A stretch of DNA of 64,000 nucleotides from Frigoribacterium endophyticum. GTDB taxonomy: Bacteria; Actinomycetota; Actinomycetes; Actinomycetales; Microbacteriaceae. Made by a program: the position numbers and the translations under genes. Shown here piece after piece: positions 20,207 to 28,398 of the stretch. Numbering within the stretch: the first letter of the stretch is position 1; every line of letters starts with the position of its first letter. Below the pieces are notes generated by a model. That model made no database searches and was not told the DNA's origin. It saw only the letters and a program-made list of their open reading frames with translations. The stretch lies in the NCBI RefSeq assembly GCF_011759585.1, contig NZ_JAAOYV010000002.1, positions 927,510 through 991,509 on the forward strand, given 5' to 3'.

Positions 20207-20550
20207 GCATCGTTCTCGACACCCCCGAGGTGCGGCACTACAGCTACGCGGTGGCCTGGTCTGCGGAGGACCAGGAGTACGCCGCCACGGTGGCGGAGTT
20301 CCCGTCGCTCTCGTGGCTCGACGCCGACCAAGACGCAGCCCTGACCGGGCTCCGCGGCCTCGTGGCCGACGTCGTCGACGATCTCGTCGCCTCCGGCGAA
20401 GACGTCCCGACACCGTTCGGAGAGCGACGCTTCAGCGGCGAGTTCCGTCTGAGGACGACGCCGGACGTGCACCGCGGCTTGACCATCGCCGCAGCTCGTC
20501 AGGGCGTCAGTCTCAACCGTTACGTGAACTCCCTGCTCACGCGCGACTGA
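20203..20550 (+). CDS. hicB: HicB-type antitoxin
   Basis: 115 aa. N-terminal HicB fold (YSYAVAWSAEDQEYAATVAEFPSLSWLDADQDAALTGL in pieces) with the typical E-F-P-S-L-S signature, then a C-terminal ribbon-helix-helix-like segment (RLRTTPDVHRGLTIAAARQGVSLNRYVNSLL) that would bind the operon promoter. It overlaps hicA by 4 bp. Expected to neutralise HicA and repress the pair. Confidence 0.87.
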   Translation: MSIVLDTPEVRHYSYAVAWSAEDQEYAATVAEFPSLSWLDADQDAALTGLRGLVADVVDDLVASGEDVPTPFGERRFSGEFRLRTTPDVHRGLTIAAARQGVSLNRYVNSLLTRD

Positions 20551-20639
20551 GGGCGCTCACTCAGAACGACGCACGCCCTCAGCCGAGCGACCACCCGGGC
20601 GCGGGCGAGGAGGCGCGGGCGGGCTGGCAGGATGTCCCG

Positions 20640-21473
20640 GTGACCGACACCCCCGCGAACGACGGCACGCGCGACGCCACCCCTGTCGCCCGTCCCTCCT
20701 CCCCCACCGCCGAGACCGCTGCCGAGACCGCTGCCGACGGCGCGACCACGCCCACCGGTGCGACGCCGACCTGGTCGACGCCCGAGTCGACCGGGCCGGA
20801 CGCCGCGCTGTCGCCCGACACGGCGACCCCGCTCGTCGACGACCCGGCCCTGACCGAGAACTCCGTGACGGTCGACGCCAACAAGCACACGCTCGCCGAG
20901 AACGTGATGGGGGTGGTGACGGGCGTCTTCATCGCCTCCTTCGGGCTGTTCCTGCTGAAGGAGAGCGGCTCGGTCTCGGGCGGCACCGCGGGCCTCGCCC
21001 TGCTGGTCAGCTACGCGACCGGGCTGTCGTTCGGGCTGCTCTTCCTGCTCGTCAACGTGCCGTTCTTCGCCCTCGCGCTCTGGAAGAAGGGAGTGGGCTT
21101 CACGCTCCGCACCGTGATGACCGTCGCGATGGTCTCGGCCTTCTCGTACCTGCACCCGGTCGCCCTCGGCATCGACCAGCTGAACCCCGTCTACGGCACC
21201 CTCGGCGGCAACCTGCTCGTGGGCGTCGGCCTGCTCATCCTCTTCCGCCACGGGGCGAGCCTCGGCGGCATCAACATCCTCGCCCTGATCCTCCAGGAGA
21301 AGGTCGGCTGGCGCGCGGGCTACGTGCAGATGGTGATCGACGTCGCCATCGTGCTCTTCTCGCTCACCGTCGTCTCGCCCTGGGTCGTGCTCGTCTCGGC
21401 CGCGGGCGCCGTCGTGCTCAACCTCGTGCTCGCCCTGAACCACAAGCAGGGGCGGTACCTCGGGCGGACGTGA
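20640..21473 (+). CDS. YitT-family membrane protein
   Basis: 277 aa. The first 75 residues are a Thr/Ala/Pro-rich cytoplasmic stretch; then five or six transmembrane segments with the YitT/DUF161 pattern: GVVTGVFIASFGLFLLKESGSVSGGTAGLALLVSYATGLSFG and GASLGGINILALILQEKVGWRAGYVQMVIDV in pieces. Function of the family is unknown; transport is suspected. The usual C-terminal cytoplasmic DUF2179 domain is missing, so this is the short form. GTG at 20640 follows AGGATG. Convergent with the glycosyltransferase gene. Confidence 0.8.
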   Translation: MTDTPANDGTRDATPVARPSSPTAETAAETAADGATTPTGATPTWSTPESTGPDAALSPDTATPLVDDPALTENSVTVDANKHTLAENVMGVVTGVFIASFGLFLLKESGSVSGGTAGLALLVSYATGLSFGLLFLLVNVPFFALALWKKGVGFTLRTVMTVAMVSAFSYLHPVALGIDQLNPVYGTLGGNLLVGVGLLILFRHGASLGGINILALILQEKVGWRAGYVQMVIDVAIVLFSLTVVSPWVVLVSAAGAVVLNLVLALNHKQGRYLGRT

Positions 21474-21494
21474 GCCGCGGAGCGCCCTGGCGGC

Positions 21495-22754
21495 CTACGG
21501 CGCCCAGAGCGTCCAGAGGAGCACGACCGCGACGGCCTGGAGCACCACGCTGGCGACGATCGTGACGACCACGCGCCTCCTCGTGGCCGACAGCTGCGCG
21601 TCGGCGAAGAGCGGCGACAGCGGCAGCAGCATGCGGAAGCTGCTCTGCTGCGGCAGGAACACCGCCACCAGGTAGGCGACGTAGCCGATCGTGTACGTCT
21701 GCAGCTCGAGCCCCAGCCGACCCGAGCGCCTCACGAGCCCGACGGCCAGGACGGCGATCAGCACCGCCGCGGCGACCACCCCGAGCCACCCGCCCATCGC
21801 CGCCCCGAACCGGAACCACGGCGTGAACGGCACGAAGCCGTCCGACCCGATGTAGTCGCGCCACCACGACGACTCGGTGGCGAAGTAGCCGTCGCGCTCG
21901 CCCGTGACGAGCGCGACGACGACCGGCCAGGCGAAGCCGGCCGCCGTGACGACGAGGCCCGCCGCCCAGATGCGCACGTGCTCGGCGACGGGCTCCCGCT
22001 CGCGGCGCACGAGCCGCACCAGCCAGGTCAGGCCGAGCGCCGCCGACAGCGCGAGGGCCCCGGGGTGCGCGAACGCCGCCAGCACCCCGAAGACCGCGAA
22101 CCAGAGCCACCGCCGGGCCGTCATCGCGAGCAGCGCCGCGAACATCAGCAGCAGGAACAGGCTCTCGGCGTAGGGCACCTGCAGCACGAACGACATCGGC
22201 GAGACCGTGAAGAAGACGGCGCCCCAGAAGGAGGCGCGGGCCCCGAAGCGCCGGAGCATCAGCCGGTGGAGCACCAGCGTCGCGCCCGCCCCGGCGAGCG
22301 TCGCGACGACGAGCGCGCCGACCAGCCAGCTGCCGCCGACCACCGGCGCGACGAGCTTCACGACCGCGGGGAAGAGCGGCATGAACGCCCAGGCGTTCTT
22401 CACGACCTGGCCCTCGTCGTTCCGCGGCAGCTCCGTCGGGTAGCCGCGCTCGGAGATCTCGGCGTAGAACCGGGCGTCCCACGACGAGAGGTAGCCGGCG
22501 AAGCCGGGGCCGCCGTCGTGCTGCGCCCAGCTCGAGGTCGCGGTCAGGGCGTACGTCGCCCCGAGCAGCACGGTGCTGAGCAGGCGCGCGAGGGCGTAGA
22601 CGGCGAGGAGGCGGAGGGCCGTCGCGAGGGCGCTGGCGGTCGGCGCGGGCCGGGCCGCCGGAGCGGCGTCGAGGCTGAGGGCGGGGCCTGGGCCGGGGCC
22701 TGGGCCTGGGCCGGAGGCGGGCGGCGTGCGGTGCGCCTCCGTCCCGGTGCTCAT
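21495..22754 (-). CDS. PIG-V-like membrane mannosyltransferase-family protein
   Basis: 419 aa, around ten transmembrane helices. After a Pro/Gly-rich N-terminus the first loop contains YLSSWDARFYAEISERGYP, matching the WDxxxY acidic-loop motif of PIG-V/GT-C glycosyltransferases, then NAWAFMPLFPAVVKL. Actinobacterial PIG-V homologues use polyprenyl-phosphate mannose to modify cell-envelope glycans; the substrate here is unknown. ATG at 22754. It is divergent from the reverse transcriptase gene. Confidence 0.78.
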   Translation of the reverse strand: MSTGTEAHRTPPASGPGPGPGPGPALSLDAAPAARPAPTASALATALRLLAVYALARLLSTVLLGATYALTATSSWAQHDGGPGFAGYLSSWDARFYAEISERGYPTELPRNDEGQVVKNAWAFMPLFPAVVKLVAPVVGGSWLVGALVVATLAGAGATLVLHRLMLRRFGARASFWGAVFFTVSPMSFVLQVPYAESLFLLLMFAALLAMTARRWLWFAVFGVLAAFAHPGALALSAALGLTWLVRLVRREREPVAEHVRIWAAGLVVTAAGFAWPVVVALVTGERDGYFATESSWWRDYIGSDGFVPFTPWFRFGAAMGGWLGVVAAAVLIAVLAVGLVRRSGRLGLELQTYTIGYVAYLVAVFLPQQSSFRMLLPLSPLFADAQLSATRRRVVVTIVASVVLQAVAVVLLWTLWAP

Positions 22755-22827
22755 CTCCCTTGTCTACGCACCGGGCCCTGGGAGGCCGGCTCCCGCGTAC
22801 CCCGCCGGCCCCGGCGCCGGCCTCCGT

Positions 22828-22916
22828 CCGCGAAGAACCCCGTTCCGTTCACCGAACCCCGGCAGAACGGGGTGCGGTGAACGGAACGGGGTTCGTCCGG
22901 GCCGAGCAGGCGCGGC
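22828..22916. repeat. 89-bp hairpin repeat, left copy flanking the reverse transcriptase
   Basis: Perfect 19-bp stem, GAACCCCGTTCCGTTCACC (22835-22853) against its complement (22876-22894), around a 22-nt loop that contains its own ACCCC/GGGGT mini-stem. The same 89 bp recur at 24756-24844 in the same orientation with only about five differences. The copy sits in the divergent gap between the glycosyltransferase and the RT gene. The gap 22755-22827 before it shows nothing recognisable. Confidence 0.9.
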
Positions 22917-23254
22917 TCGTCATCCGCCGGGAGGAGGCGGGGCCGGACGCGGGGCCGCTACGGTGGCCGCGTGCGACGACGGGGCGGCGAGGCGGGTGCT
23001 CCACGCGCTGGATCACCCTCTCCGGGGCAACCCCGGGGCACGCAGTTCGACCACGGCACCGCTCCCCGAGCCGACCACCGCGCTGCGCGCGGAGACCGGC
23101 CCGGACCGACGCACGAGTCGCCGGCCCGTCGCCGCACGCCTCCGCACCCCGTCGTGGTCGGGCTGACCCGGGCGGTCCGCGCGCGCACCGGCGGGCGCCC
23201 GGAGGCCCGCGCGACGCCCTGCGACCCCGGTGGACGTCAGGCCCGGGGAGTCAC
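22917..23254 (+). other. Leader of the reverse transcriptase gene; candidate retron ncRNA location
   Basis: 338 bp without a convincing gene. Retrons place the msr-msd RNA directly upstream of the RT gene. Small strong hairpins are visible, for example CCGGGG-CAA-CCCCGG near 23023-23037 and CCGCGC-TGC-GCGCGG near 23086, but no standard msr/msd pattern with a1/a2 repeats and priming G could be fixed by eye. The RT reading frame is open through this stretch, so an N-terminal extension cannot be fully excluded, but its composition is not protein-like. Confidence 0.35.
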
Positions 23255-24688
23255 GTGACCGCCCGAGCAGACGCCGTCGCCACGGGCCTCGCCCACGCGA
23301 TGCTCGCGGCCCCCGCCTGGACGGAGGCCGCCCTCGTCGCGGCCTGCGCGGCGGCGCTGGGGCCGGCCGCGGAGCTCTCGACGACCTTCCACCACGACGC
23401 CGACCCCGGCGACGGAGGCCTGCGGGACGACGGCTCGCGCGACGACGGGCCCCACGACGACGGCCCACCGCACCCCTGGCTGCCGGGGCTGGCCCACGAG
23501 GCGCTCCGCGCGTTCCCCCGGGCCCCGCACGACGAGCCCCGGCTGCTCGCGGAGGTGCTGCACACCTCCGGCGCCCTGGGCCGGGGGCGGGCCCGCGCGG
23601 CCGCGCAGGGCGCCTCGCTGCGGATCGTCCGGGTCGCGGTCGTGACGACGCCGACGCGGGCGGCCGACCCGCGACTCCGGCGCCTGGGGTCGGTGGCCGA
23701 CCTCGCCGCCCTGCTGCACCTCACGGTCGGCGAGCTCGACTGGTTCGCCGACGTGCGGCACTGGAACCGGCGGCACGCCTCGGGCCCGCTGCAGCACCAC
23801 CGGTACGAGTGGCGCACCCGCCCCGGCCGCACACCGCGGCTGCTCGAGGTGCCGGGCCACCGCCTCCGCGACCTGCAGCGCGTCGCGCTCGACGAGGTGC
23901 TGGCCGCCGTGCCGCTGCACGACGCCGCCCACGGCTTCGTGCCGGGCCGCAGCGCCGTCACGGGCGCCGCCGTGCACACCGGCGCCGAGGTCGTCGTCGC
24001 GCTCGACCTGCGCTCGTTCTTCGCCCGCGTCGGCGCCGGCCGCGTGTACGGCGCGCTCCGCCGCGAGGGGCTGCCGGAGGCCGTCGCCCACGTGCTCACC
24101 GGGCTCACGACGACCTCGGTGCCGCCGGCCGTGCTCTCGGCGATGCCGCCGGGCGGCGACCCCTCCGAGCGCGCGGCGCTGCGCCGGGCCCTGGCCCTGC
24201 CGCACCTCGCCCAGGGCGCCCCGACCTCGCCCGCGCTCGCCAACGTCGCCTCCAGGAGGCTCGACTCACGGCTCGCGGGCTGGGCCGCCGCCGCGGGCGC
24301 CCGCTACACGCGCTACGCCGACGACCTGACGTTCAGCGGCGGCCCCGGGGTCGCCGCCCGGAGCGACGCCTTCGTGCGGGGCGTCGGCCGCGTCGTCGCC
24401 GACGAGGGGCACGAGCTGAACCCGCACAAGACGCGGGTGCGCGGGGCCGCGACACGGCAGACCGTCACCGGGATCGTCGTGAACGAGCACGTGACCGTGA
24501 CCCGCACCTCCTACGACGCCCTCCGGGCCCTGCTGCACAACGCGGAGCGCACGGGGCTCGAGGCGCAGAACAGGGCCGGCGTGCCGGAGTTCCGGGCCCA
24601 CTTGGAGGGGCGGATCGGCTGGGTCGAGCAGCTGCACCCGGCCCGCGGGGCGCGGCTGCGCGAGCTGCTCGCGCGCGTGCCGCGCTGA
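23255..24688 (+). CDS. Retron-type reverse transcriptase
   Basis: 477 aa RNA-directed DNA polymerase. Seen: an N-terminal part with a DDG-rich linker (about residues 50-70); the retron-like pre-RT segment LGELDWFADVRHWNRR-type region with HHRYEWRTRPGRTPRLLEVPGHRLRDLQR in pieces; AAHGFVPGRS; GAAVH at 237-241 in the place of the retron NAxxH motif; the first catalytic Asp251 in ALDLRSFF; QGAPTSPALAN from Gln320; the catalytic box YADD at 354-357; and VTG at 404-406, the retron region-Y motif. GTG at 23255 is chosen because GGGGAG lies 4 nt upstream. No maturase or endonuclease domain follows. No obvious effector gene adjoins it. Confidence 0.88.
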   Translation: MTARADAVATGLAHAMLAAPAWTEAALVAACAAALGPAAELSTTFHHDADPGDGGLRDDGSRDDGPHDDGPPHPWLPGLAHEALRAFPRAPHDEPRLLAEVLHTSGALGRGRARAAAQGASLRIVRVAVVTTPTRAADPRLRRLGSVADLAALLHLTVGELDWFADVRHWNRRHASGPLQHHRYEWRTRPGRTPRLLEVPGHRLRDLQRVALDEVLAAVPLHDAAHGFVPGRSAVTGAAVHTGAEVVVALDLRSFFARVGAGRVYGALRREGLPEAVAHVLTGLTTTSVPPAVLSAMPPGGDPSERAALRRALALPHLAQGAPTSPALANVASRRLDSRLAGWAAAAGARYTRYADDLTFSGGPGVAARSDAFVRGVGRVVADEGHELNPHKTRVRGAATRQTVTGIVVNEHVTVTRTSYDALRALLHNAERTGLEAQNRAGVPEFRAHLEGRIGWVEQLHPARGARLRELLARVPR

Positions 24689-24755
24689 GCGGGTGCGGTG
24701 CGGTGCGGCTGGGCACCCGGCCCGCCGCCGTGCAGCCGCGCCGCCGGCCCCCGCA

Positions 24756-24844
24756 CCGCGAGGAACCCCGTTCCGTTCACCGAGCCCCGGCAGAACGGGG
24801 TGCGGTGAACGGAACGGGGTTCGTCGGCGCCGAGCAGGCGCGGC
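24756..24844. repeat. 89-bp hairpin repeat, right copy flanking the reverse transcriptase
   Basis: Direct, nearly identical copy of 22828-22916. Stem arms 24763-24781 and 24804-24822 (19 bp, perfect). It lies between the convergent ends of the RT gene and flgE, 15 bp from the flgE stop, so it could end transcription from both sides. The shared sequence continues to GCCGAGCAGGCGCGGC beyond the hairpin. Confidence 0.9.
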
Positions 24845-24859
24845 GCGGCGCGCGTCTAG

Positions 24860-26032
24860 CTAGCGCTTCAGGTTCGTGAGCTCCTGCAGCACCTCGTCGG
24901 AGGTGGTGATGATGCGCGCGTTCGCCTGGAAGCCGCGCTGCGCGACGATCAGGTTGGTGAACTCCTGCGAGAGGTCGACGTTGCTCATCTCGAGCGTGCC
25001 GCTCGAGAGCGAGCCGACGCCGGGCGAGCCGGGGATGCCGAGCGCGGCGCCGCCCGAGTTGGCCGTGGCGCGGTAGCCCGACGCCCCCGCCTTCTCGAGG
25101 CCGCCGGGGTTGGTGAAGGTGGCGAGCGCGATGCGGCCGAGGGCGAGCGACTCGCCGTTGCTGAACTGGCCGACGAGCGTGCCGTCCTTCGAGAGGGTGA
25201 AGCCCTGCAGCGTGCCCGCCTCGCGGCCGTTCTGGTCGGTGACCGCGACGGTGTTGAGCTGCGCGAAGCCGGTGATCTTCGACAGGTCGACGGTGATGCC
25301 GTCGACGACCATCGAGCCGGCGCCGACCTGCGCGCCGTCCTGGAAGGCGAGGGTCGTGTTGCCGCCCGCGCCCGAGCCGTCGGTGCCGACGACGTTCCAG
25401 CCGCCCGCCGTGCGCGTGAACGACAGCGTCAGGGTCTTCTCCGTGCCGAAGGCGTCGTAGACCTTCGTGTCGCGCGTCAGCGTCGAGCCGACGGCGGTCT
25501 CGGAGGGGAGGTTGCCGGCCACGTTCGCGGCGGTGGTCGCCGTGGCGGGGGCCGCGCCGTTGAGGGGCAGCGTGATGTCGCCGATCGCGCCGCCGTCGTT
25601 GACGACGCCGTCCGCGGCCGAGTAGCCCTGCACGATCTTGCCGTCGGCCGACACGAGGCGGCCGTCGGCGTCGAAGTCGAAGGCGCCGGCGCGCGTGTAG
25701 AGGGTGTCGTTGCCGAGGCGGGTGACGAAGAAGCCGTCGCCCGAGATCATCAGGTCGGTCGCCTTGCCGGTGGCCTGGGCCGAGCCCTGCGCGAAGTTGG
25801 TCGAGATGCCCGCGACCTGCACGCCGAGGCCGACCTGGGCGGGGTTGGTGCCGCCGATGCCGGTCTGCGGCCCGCCGGCGCCCTGGGTCATCTGCGACAG
25901 GGTGTCCTGGAACTGCGTGGTCGAGGCCTTGAAGCCCGCGGTGTTGACGTTGGCGATGTTGTTGCCGGTCACGTCGAGCATCGTCTGGTGCGAACGGAGG
26001 CCCGAGATGCCGGAGTAGAGGGAGCGGAGCAT
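24860..26032 (-). CDS. flgE: Flagellar hook protein FlgE
   Basis: 390-aa hook subunit. Seen: N-terminal SGISGLRSHQTMLDVTGNNIANVNTAGFK motif in pieces, GDGFFVTRLGNDTLYTRAGAFDFDADG core, and the C-terminal LSQEFTNLIVAQRGFQANARIITTSDEVLQEL helix common to rod/hook proteins. ATG at 26032 with AAAGG 8 nt upstream. Last gene of the fliH-flgE unit. No flgF or flgG is present in the window, so this protein may also serve part of the rod. Confidence 0.95.
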   Translation of the reverse strand: MLRSLYSGISGLRSHQTMLDVTGNNIANVNTAGFKASTTQFQDTLSQMTQGAGGPQTGIGGTNPAQVGLGVQVAGISTNFAQGSAQATGKATDLMISGDGFFVTRLGNDTLYTRAGAFDFDADGRLVSADGKIVQGYSAADGVVNDGGAIGDITLPLNGAAPATATTAANVAGNLPSETAVGSTLTRDTKVYDAFGTEKTLTLSFTRTAGGWNVVGTDGSGAGGNTTLAFQDGAQVGAGSMVVDGITVDLSKITGFAQLNTVAVTDQNGREAGTLQGFTLSKDGTLVGQFSNGESLALGRIALATFTNPGGLEKAGASGYRATANSGGAALGIPGSPGVGSLSSGTLEMSNVDLSQEFTNLIVAQRGFQANARIITTSDEVLQELTNLKR

Positions 26033-26117
26033 GGCAGCTGCCTTTCAGGGAGCATGAGGGAGGCGCGTCCTGCGCGGGGAGACCGGTCGCGTCCTGCAGC
26101 CGGTGTGGTGCGGGGAG

Positions 26118-26579
26118 CTACGGGGCGGTGGGAGCGGTCGGGGAGGTCGGCGCGGTGATGCCCGAGATGAGGTCGAGGGCGACCTCCTTCCCGGCGACGG
26201 TGACCTTGGGCACGGAGTCGGCGAACGAGACGCTGGTCGCGGTGCCGGTGACGCTCTTGCCGTCGGCTCCGGTGTAGCTGACCTGCTGGCCGACGAGGTT
26301 CGAGGCCGCGATGCGCATCTGCAGCGAGAAGCCCTCGTTCGCGGTGGTGGTCTGGTTCGTGACCTGCTCCATCATCGCGAGCTGCGTGGTCTGCGAGATC
26401 ATCGCGTTCGTGTCCATCGGCGACGACGGGTCCTGGTTCTTCAGCTGCGTGACGAGCAGCTTCATGAAGATCTCGCTGTCCATGGTCTGCTTCGGGGCGC
26501 GGCCGGCGCTGGCGGCGGCCATCGCGGCGGCCTGCGTGGCCGGGTCGACGGTTCCGGAGATCTGGTCGATGGAGGGCAT
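26118..26579 (-). CDS. flgD: Hook-assembly scaffold protein FlgD
   Basis: 153-aa hook cap protein. Diagnostic stretch: FMKLLVTQLKNQDPSSPMDTNAMISQTTQLAMMEQV in pieces (residues 38-75), then LQMRIAASNLVGQQVSYTG. The longer FlgD C-terminal Ig-like domains are absent, as in many Gram-positives. ATG at 26579, 58 bp after fliK; the open frame extends into fliK and is not coding there. Confidence 0.92.
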   Translation of the reverse strand: MPSIDQISGTVDPATQAAAMAAASAGRAPKQTMDSEIFMKLLVTQLKNQDPSSPMDTNAMISQTTQLAMMEQVTNQTTTANEGFSLQMRIAASNLVGQQVSYTGADGKSVTGTATSVSFADSVPKVTVAGKEVALDLISGITAPTSPTAPTAP

Positions 26580-26637
26580 GTGACGGGACTTCCTGGTCGG
26601 GGTCGTGAGGTCGAGGGGAGGCGGCGGGCGCGGTCGG

Positions 26638-28398
26638 TCAGGCGAGCACGTCGAGCGAGGTGACGGGCCCCGAGGAGGCGCGGTGCACGCCGTCCGCGCG
26701 GGCGGCGGCCCCGAGGCCGGTGCCGGAGCGCCGCAGCCGCTCGTCGTCGGGCGCCCGCCCGGCGGCGCCGTCGCCCCGGCCGTCGCGCTCGCCGGCTCCG
26801 GCGGCCGCGCCGCGGTCGTCGGACGGGGCGTTCTGGCCGGAGAGGTCGATGCTCGCCTGCACCCCCGAGCCGCCGAGGTCACGGCGCAGGTCGGGCAGGA
26901 TCGCCCGGACCGCCTCGCGCCCGGCGTCGGACGCCGCGAACATCTCGACGTGCATGCCGTGCGCGCCCACGTGGGCGCGGACGGTCACCGGCCCGAGGGC
27001 CTCCGGGCTGACGCTGACGGTCACGACGTGGGTGCCGGGGCCGGCGGCGGCCAGCGAGAAGAGCGGGCGGTGCAGCTGCGGGGTGAGCGAGGGCGCCGGG
27101 GCCGACGGGGCCGCGGCCGGGGCGGGCGTGGCCGCGACGGTCGCGCTCGGGCCGGAGGCGGGGGTCACGACCGGGACGGCGAGGAGGGCGGCGGGCCCGG
27201 TGGCCGCGCCGGGGTCGGCCGGGGCCGGGACGGCCGGGACGGCCGTGCTGCCCGTGGCGGAGCTCGACGCGGCAGGGCCGGCCGGGGCCGCCGCGGGCGC
27301 GGCGAGGTCGGGCGTCGTCGACGTCACGATGACGGGCGCGGAGGCGATGGCCGCTCCGACGGGACCGCCCGCGGCCACGGGGTCGCCGGTCGTCACCGGG
27401 GAGGCGGGCGCCGACGCCGGTGCGACAGCCGTGGCGGACGCGGCCGCGGCCGCGCTCGTGCCCGCCGTGGGGGCGGCAGGCGCCGATGCGACGAGGCCCG
27501 GCAGGGCCGGGGTCGACGCGGACACGGCGGGGGAAGGGACGGAGGCGGCGGCCGGTGCGGAGACGCCGGTCGCGTCGCCGGGGGAACCCGCGGTGACGCC
27601 GAGGGCGGCCCCGGAGCGACCAGCAGCGCCGGAGGCGTCCGGGACGACGGGGCTGGTGCGCTCCGACGTCGCCGTCGCCGCGGCGAGGACCGTCGCGGTA
27701 CCGGACAGCGTGCCGCTCACCGACGGCACGACGGCGAGGGCGGGGTCGACGACGGTGGTCGCGGGGGCGGCCGTCGGCACGGCCTCGGGCGACGGCGCAC
27801 CGATCGTCGAGGGTGCCGCACCGAGCCACTGCGCGGCCGCGGCGAGGACGGCCGTCGGGAGCGGACCCGACGGGGCCGGGACGGCGGGGCCGCCGGCCGT
27901 CGGGTCGGCGGGGGCGGCCGGGACGGCTGCGCCGGTCGAGTCGCCCGAAGGGTCGACAGCTCCCGCGGCATCGTCGTCCGCCGCGGGAGCGGTCTCGCTC
28001 CGCGCTGATCCACTCCGGAGCGGATCAGCGACCCCGGCGGGCGTCGCGCCTGTGCCGGGGGCGTCGCCGATGCGCGTCGGGGCCGGGGCACGGTCGTCCG
28101 CGCCGGCGGGGCGAGCGGGGTGCGGCTGGACCCGCGACTCCCCCGCGGCCTCGCGCGTCAGCCGGGCGGCGGCCGCCCGGGTGGCGACGACGTCACGGGC
28201 GGCGCCGGCGTCGCGCGACGAGCCAGCGTCACGCGACGACCCGGCGTCACGGGCCGAGCTCATCGCCGCGCCGAAGGCGCCGAGCGCAGCCGCGCCCGAG
28301 GAGGGGACGGCGCCCGAGCCGAGCCCGGCGGCGCGACCCGACGCGGGCAGCACCGACGGCGCCGGCGGAGCGGACGGCAGCGTGCGGAGCCCGCTCAC
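26638..28398 (-). CDS. fliK: Flagellar hook-length control protein FliK
   Basis: 586 aa, dominated by a very Ala/Pro/Thr/Gly-rich low-complexity region (about residues 1-440) that is expected to be disordered and act as the molecular ruler. Near the start RDAGSSRDAGSSRDAG is a short tandem repeat. The C-terminal Flg_hook domain follows: LFSLAAAGPGTHVVTVSVSPEALGPVTVRAHVGAHGMHVEMFA in pieces, contacting FlhB. GTG at 28398 overlaps the stop of the NlpC/P60 gene. Confidence 0.88.
   Translation of the reverse strand: MSGLRTLPSAPPAPSVLPASGRAAGLGSGAVPSSGAAALGAFGAAMSSARDAGSSRDAGSSRDAGAARDVVATRAAAARLTREAAGESRVQPHPARPAGADDRAPAPTRIGDAPGTGATPAGVADPLRSGSARSETAPAADDDAAGAVDPSGDSTGAAVPAAPADPTAGGPAVPAPSGPLPTAVLAAAAQWLGAAPSTIGAPSPEAVPTAAPATTVVDPALAVVPSVSGTLSGTATVLAAATATSERTSPVVPDASGAAGRSGAALGVTAGSPGDATGVSAPAAASVPSPAVSASTPALPGLVASAPAAPTAGTSAAAAASATAVAPASAPASPVTTGDPVAAGGPVGAAIASAPVIVTSTTPDLAAPAAAPAGPAASSSATGSTAVPAVPAPADPGAATGPAALLAVPVVTPASGPSATVAATPAPAAAPSAPAPSLTPQLHRPLFSLAAAGPGTHVVTVSVSPEALGPVTVRAHVGAHGMHVEMFAASDAGREAVRAILPDLRRDLGGSGVQASIDLSGQNAPSDDRGAAAGAGERDGRGDGAAGRAPDDERLRRSGTGLGAAARADGVHRASSGPVTSLDVLA

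Noticed and set aside
22760-23254. 165-residue N-terminal extension of the RT
   Set aside because: The extension would encode the hairpin repeat and a Pro/Arg-rich non-domain stretch; a GTG with GGGGAG at 23255 gives a normal retron RT.
23255-24688. RT as group II intron maturase
   Set aside because: No maturase or HNH region after the RT, no intron domain V-like fold seen downstream, and the VTG and pre-RT pattern point to retrons.
23255-24688. RT as part of a diversity-generating retroelement
   Set aside because: No template/variable repeat pair, no accessory Avd-like gene, and the active-site context is retron-like.
22828-24844. 89-bp repeats as inverted ends of an insertion sequence
   Set aside because: The two copies are direct, each an internal hairpin, no transposase lies between, and no target-site duplication could be identified.
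26605-28008. Large plus-strand frames opposite fliK
   Set aside because: Gly/Arg-rich antisense of the low-complexity fliK region; no start signals or domains.
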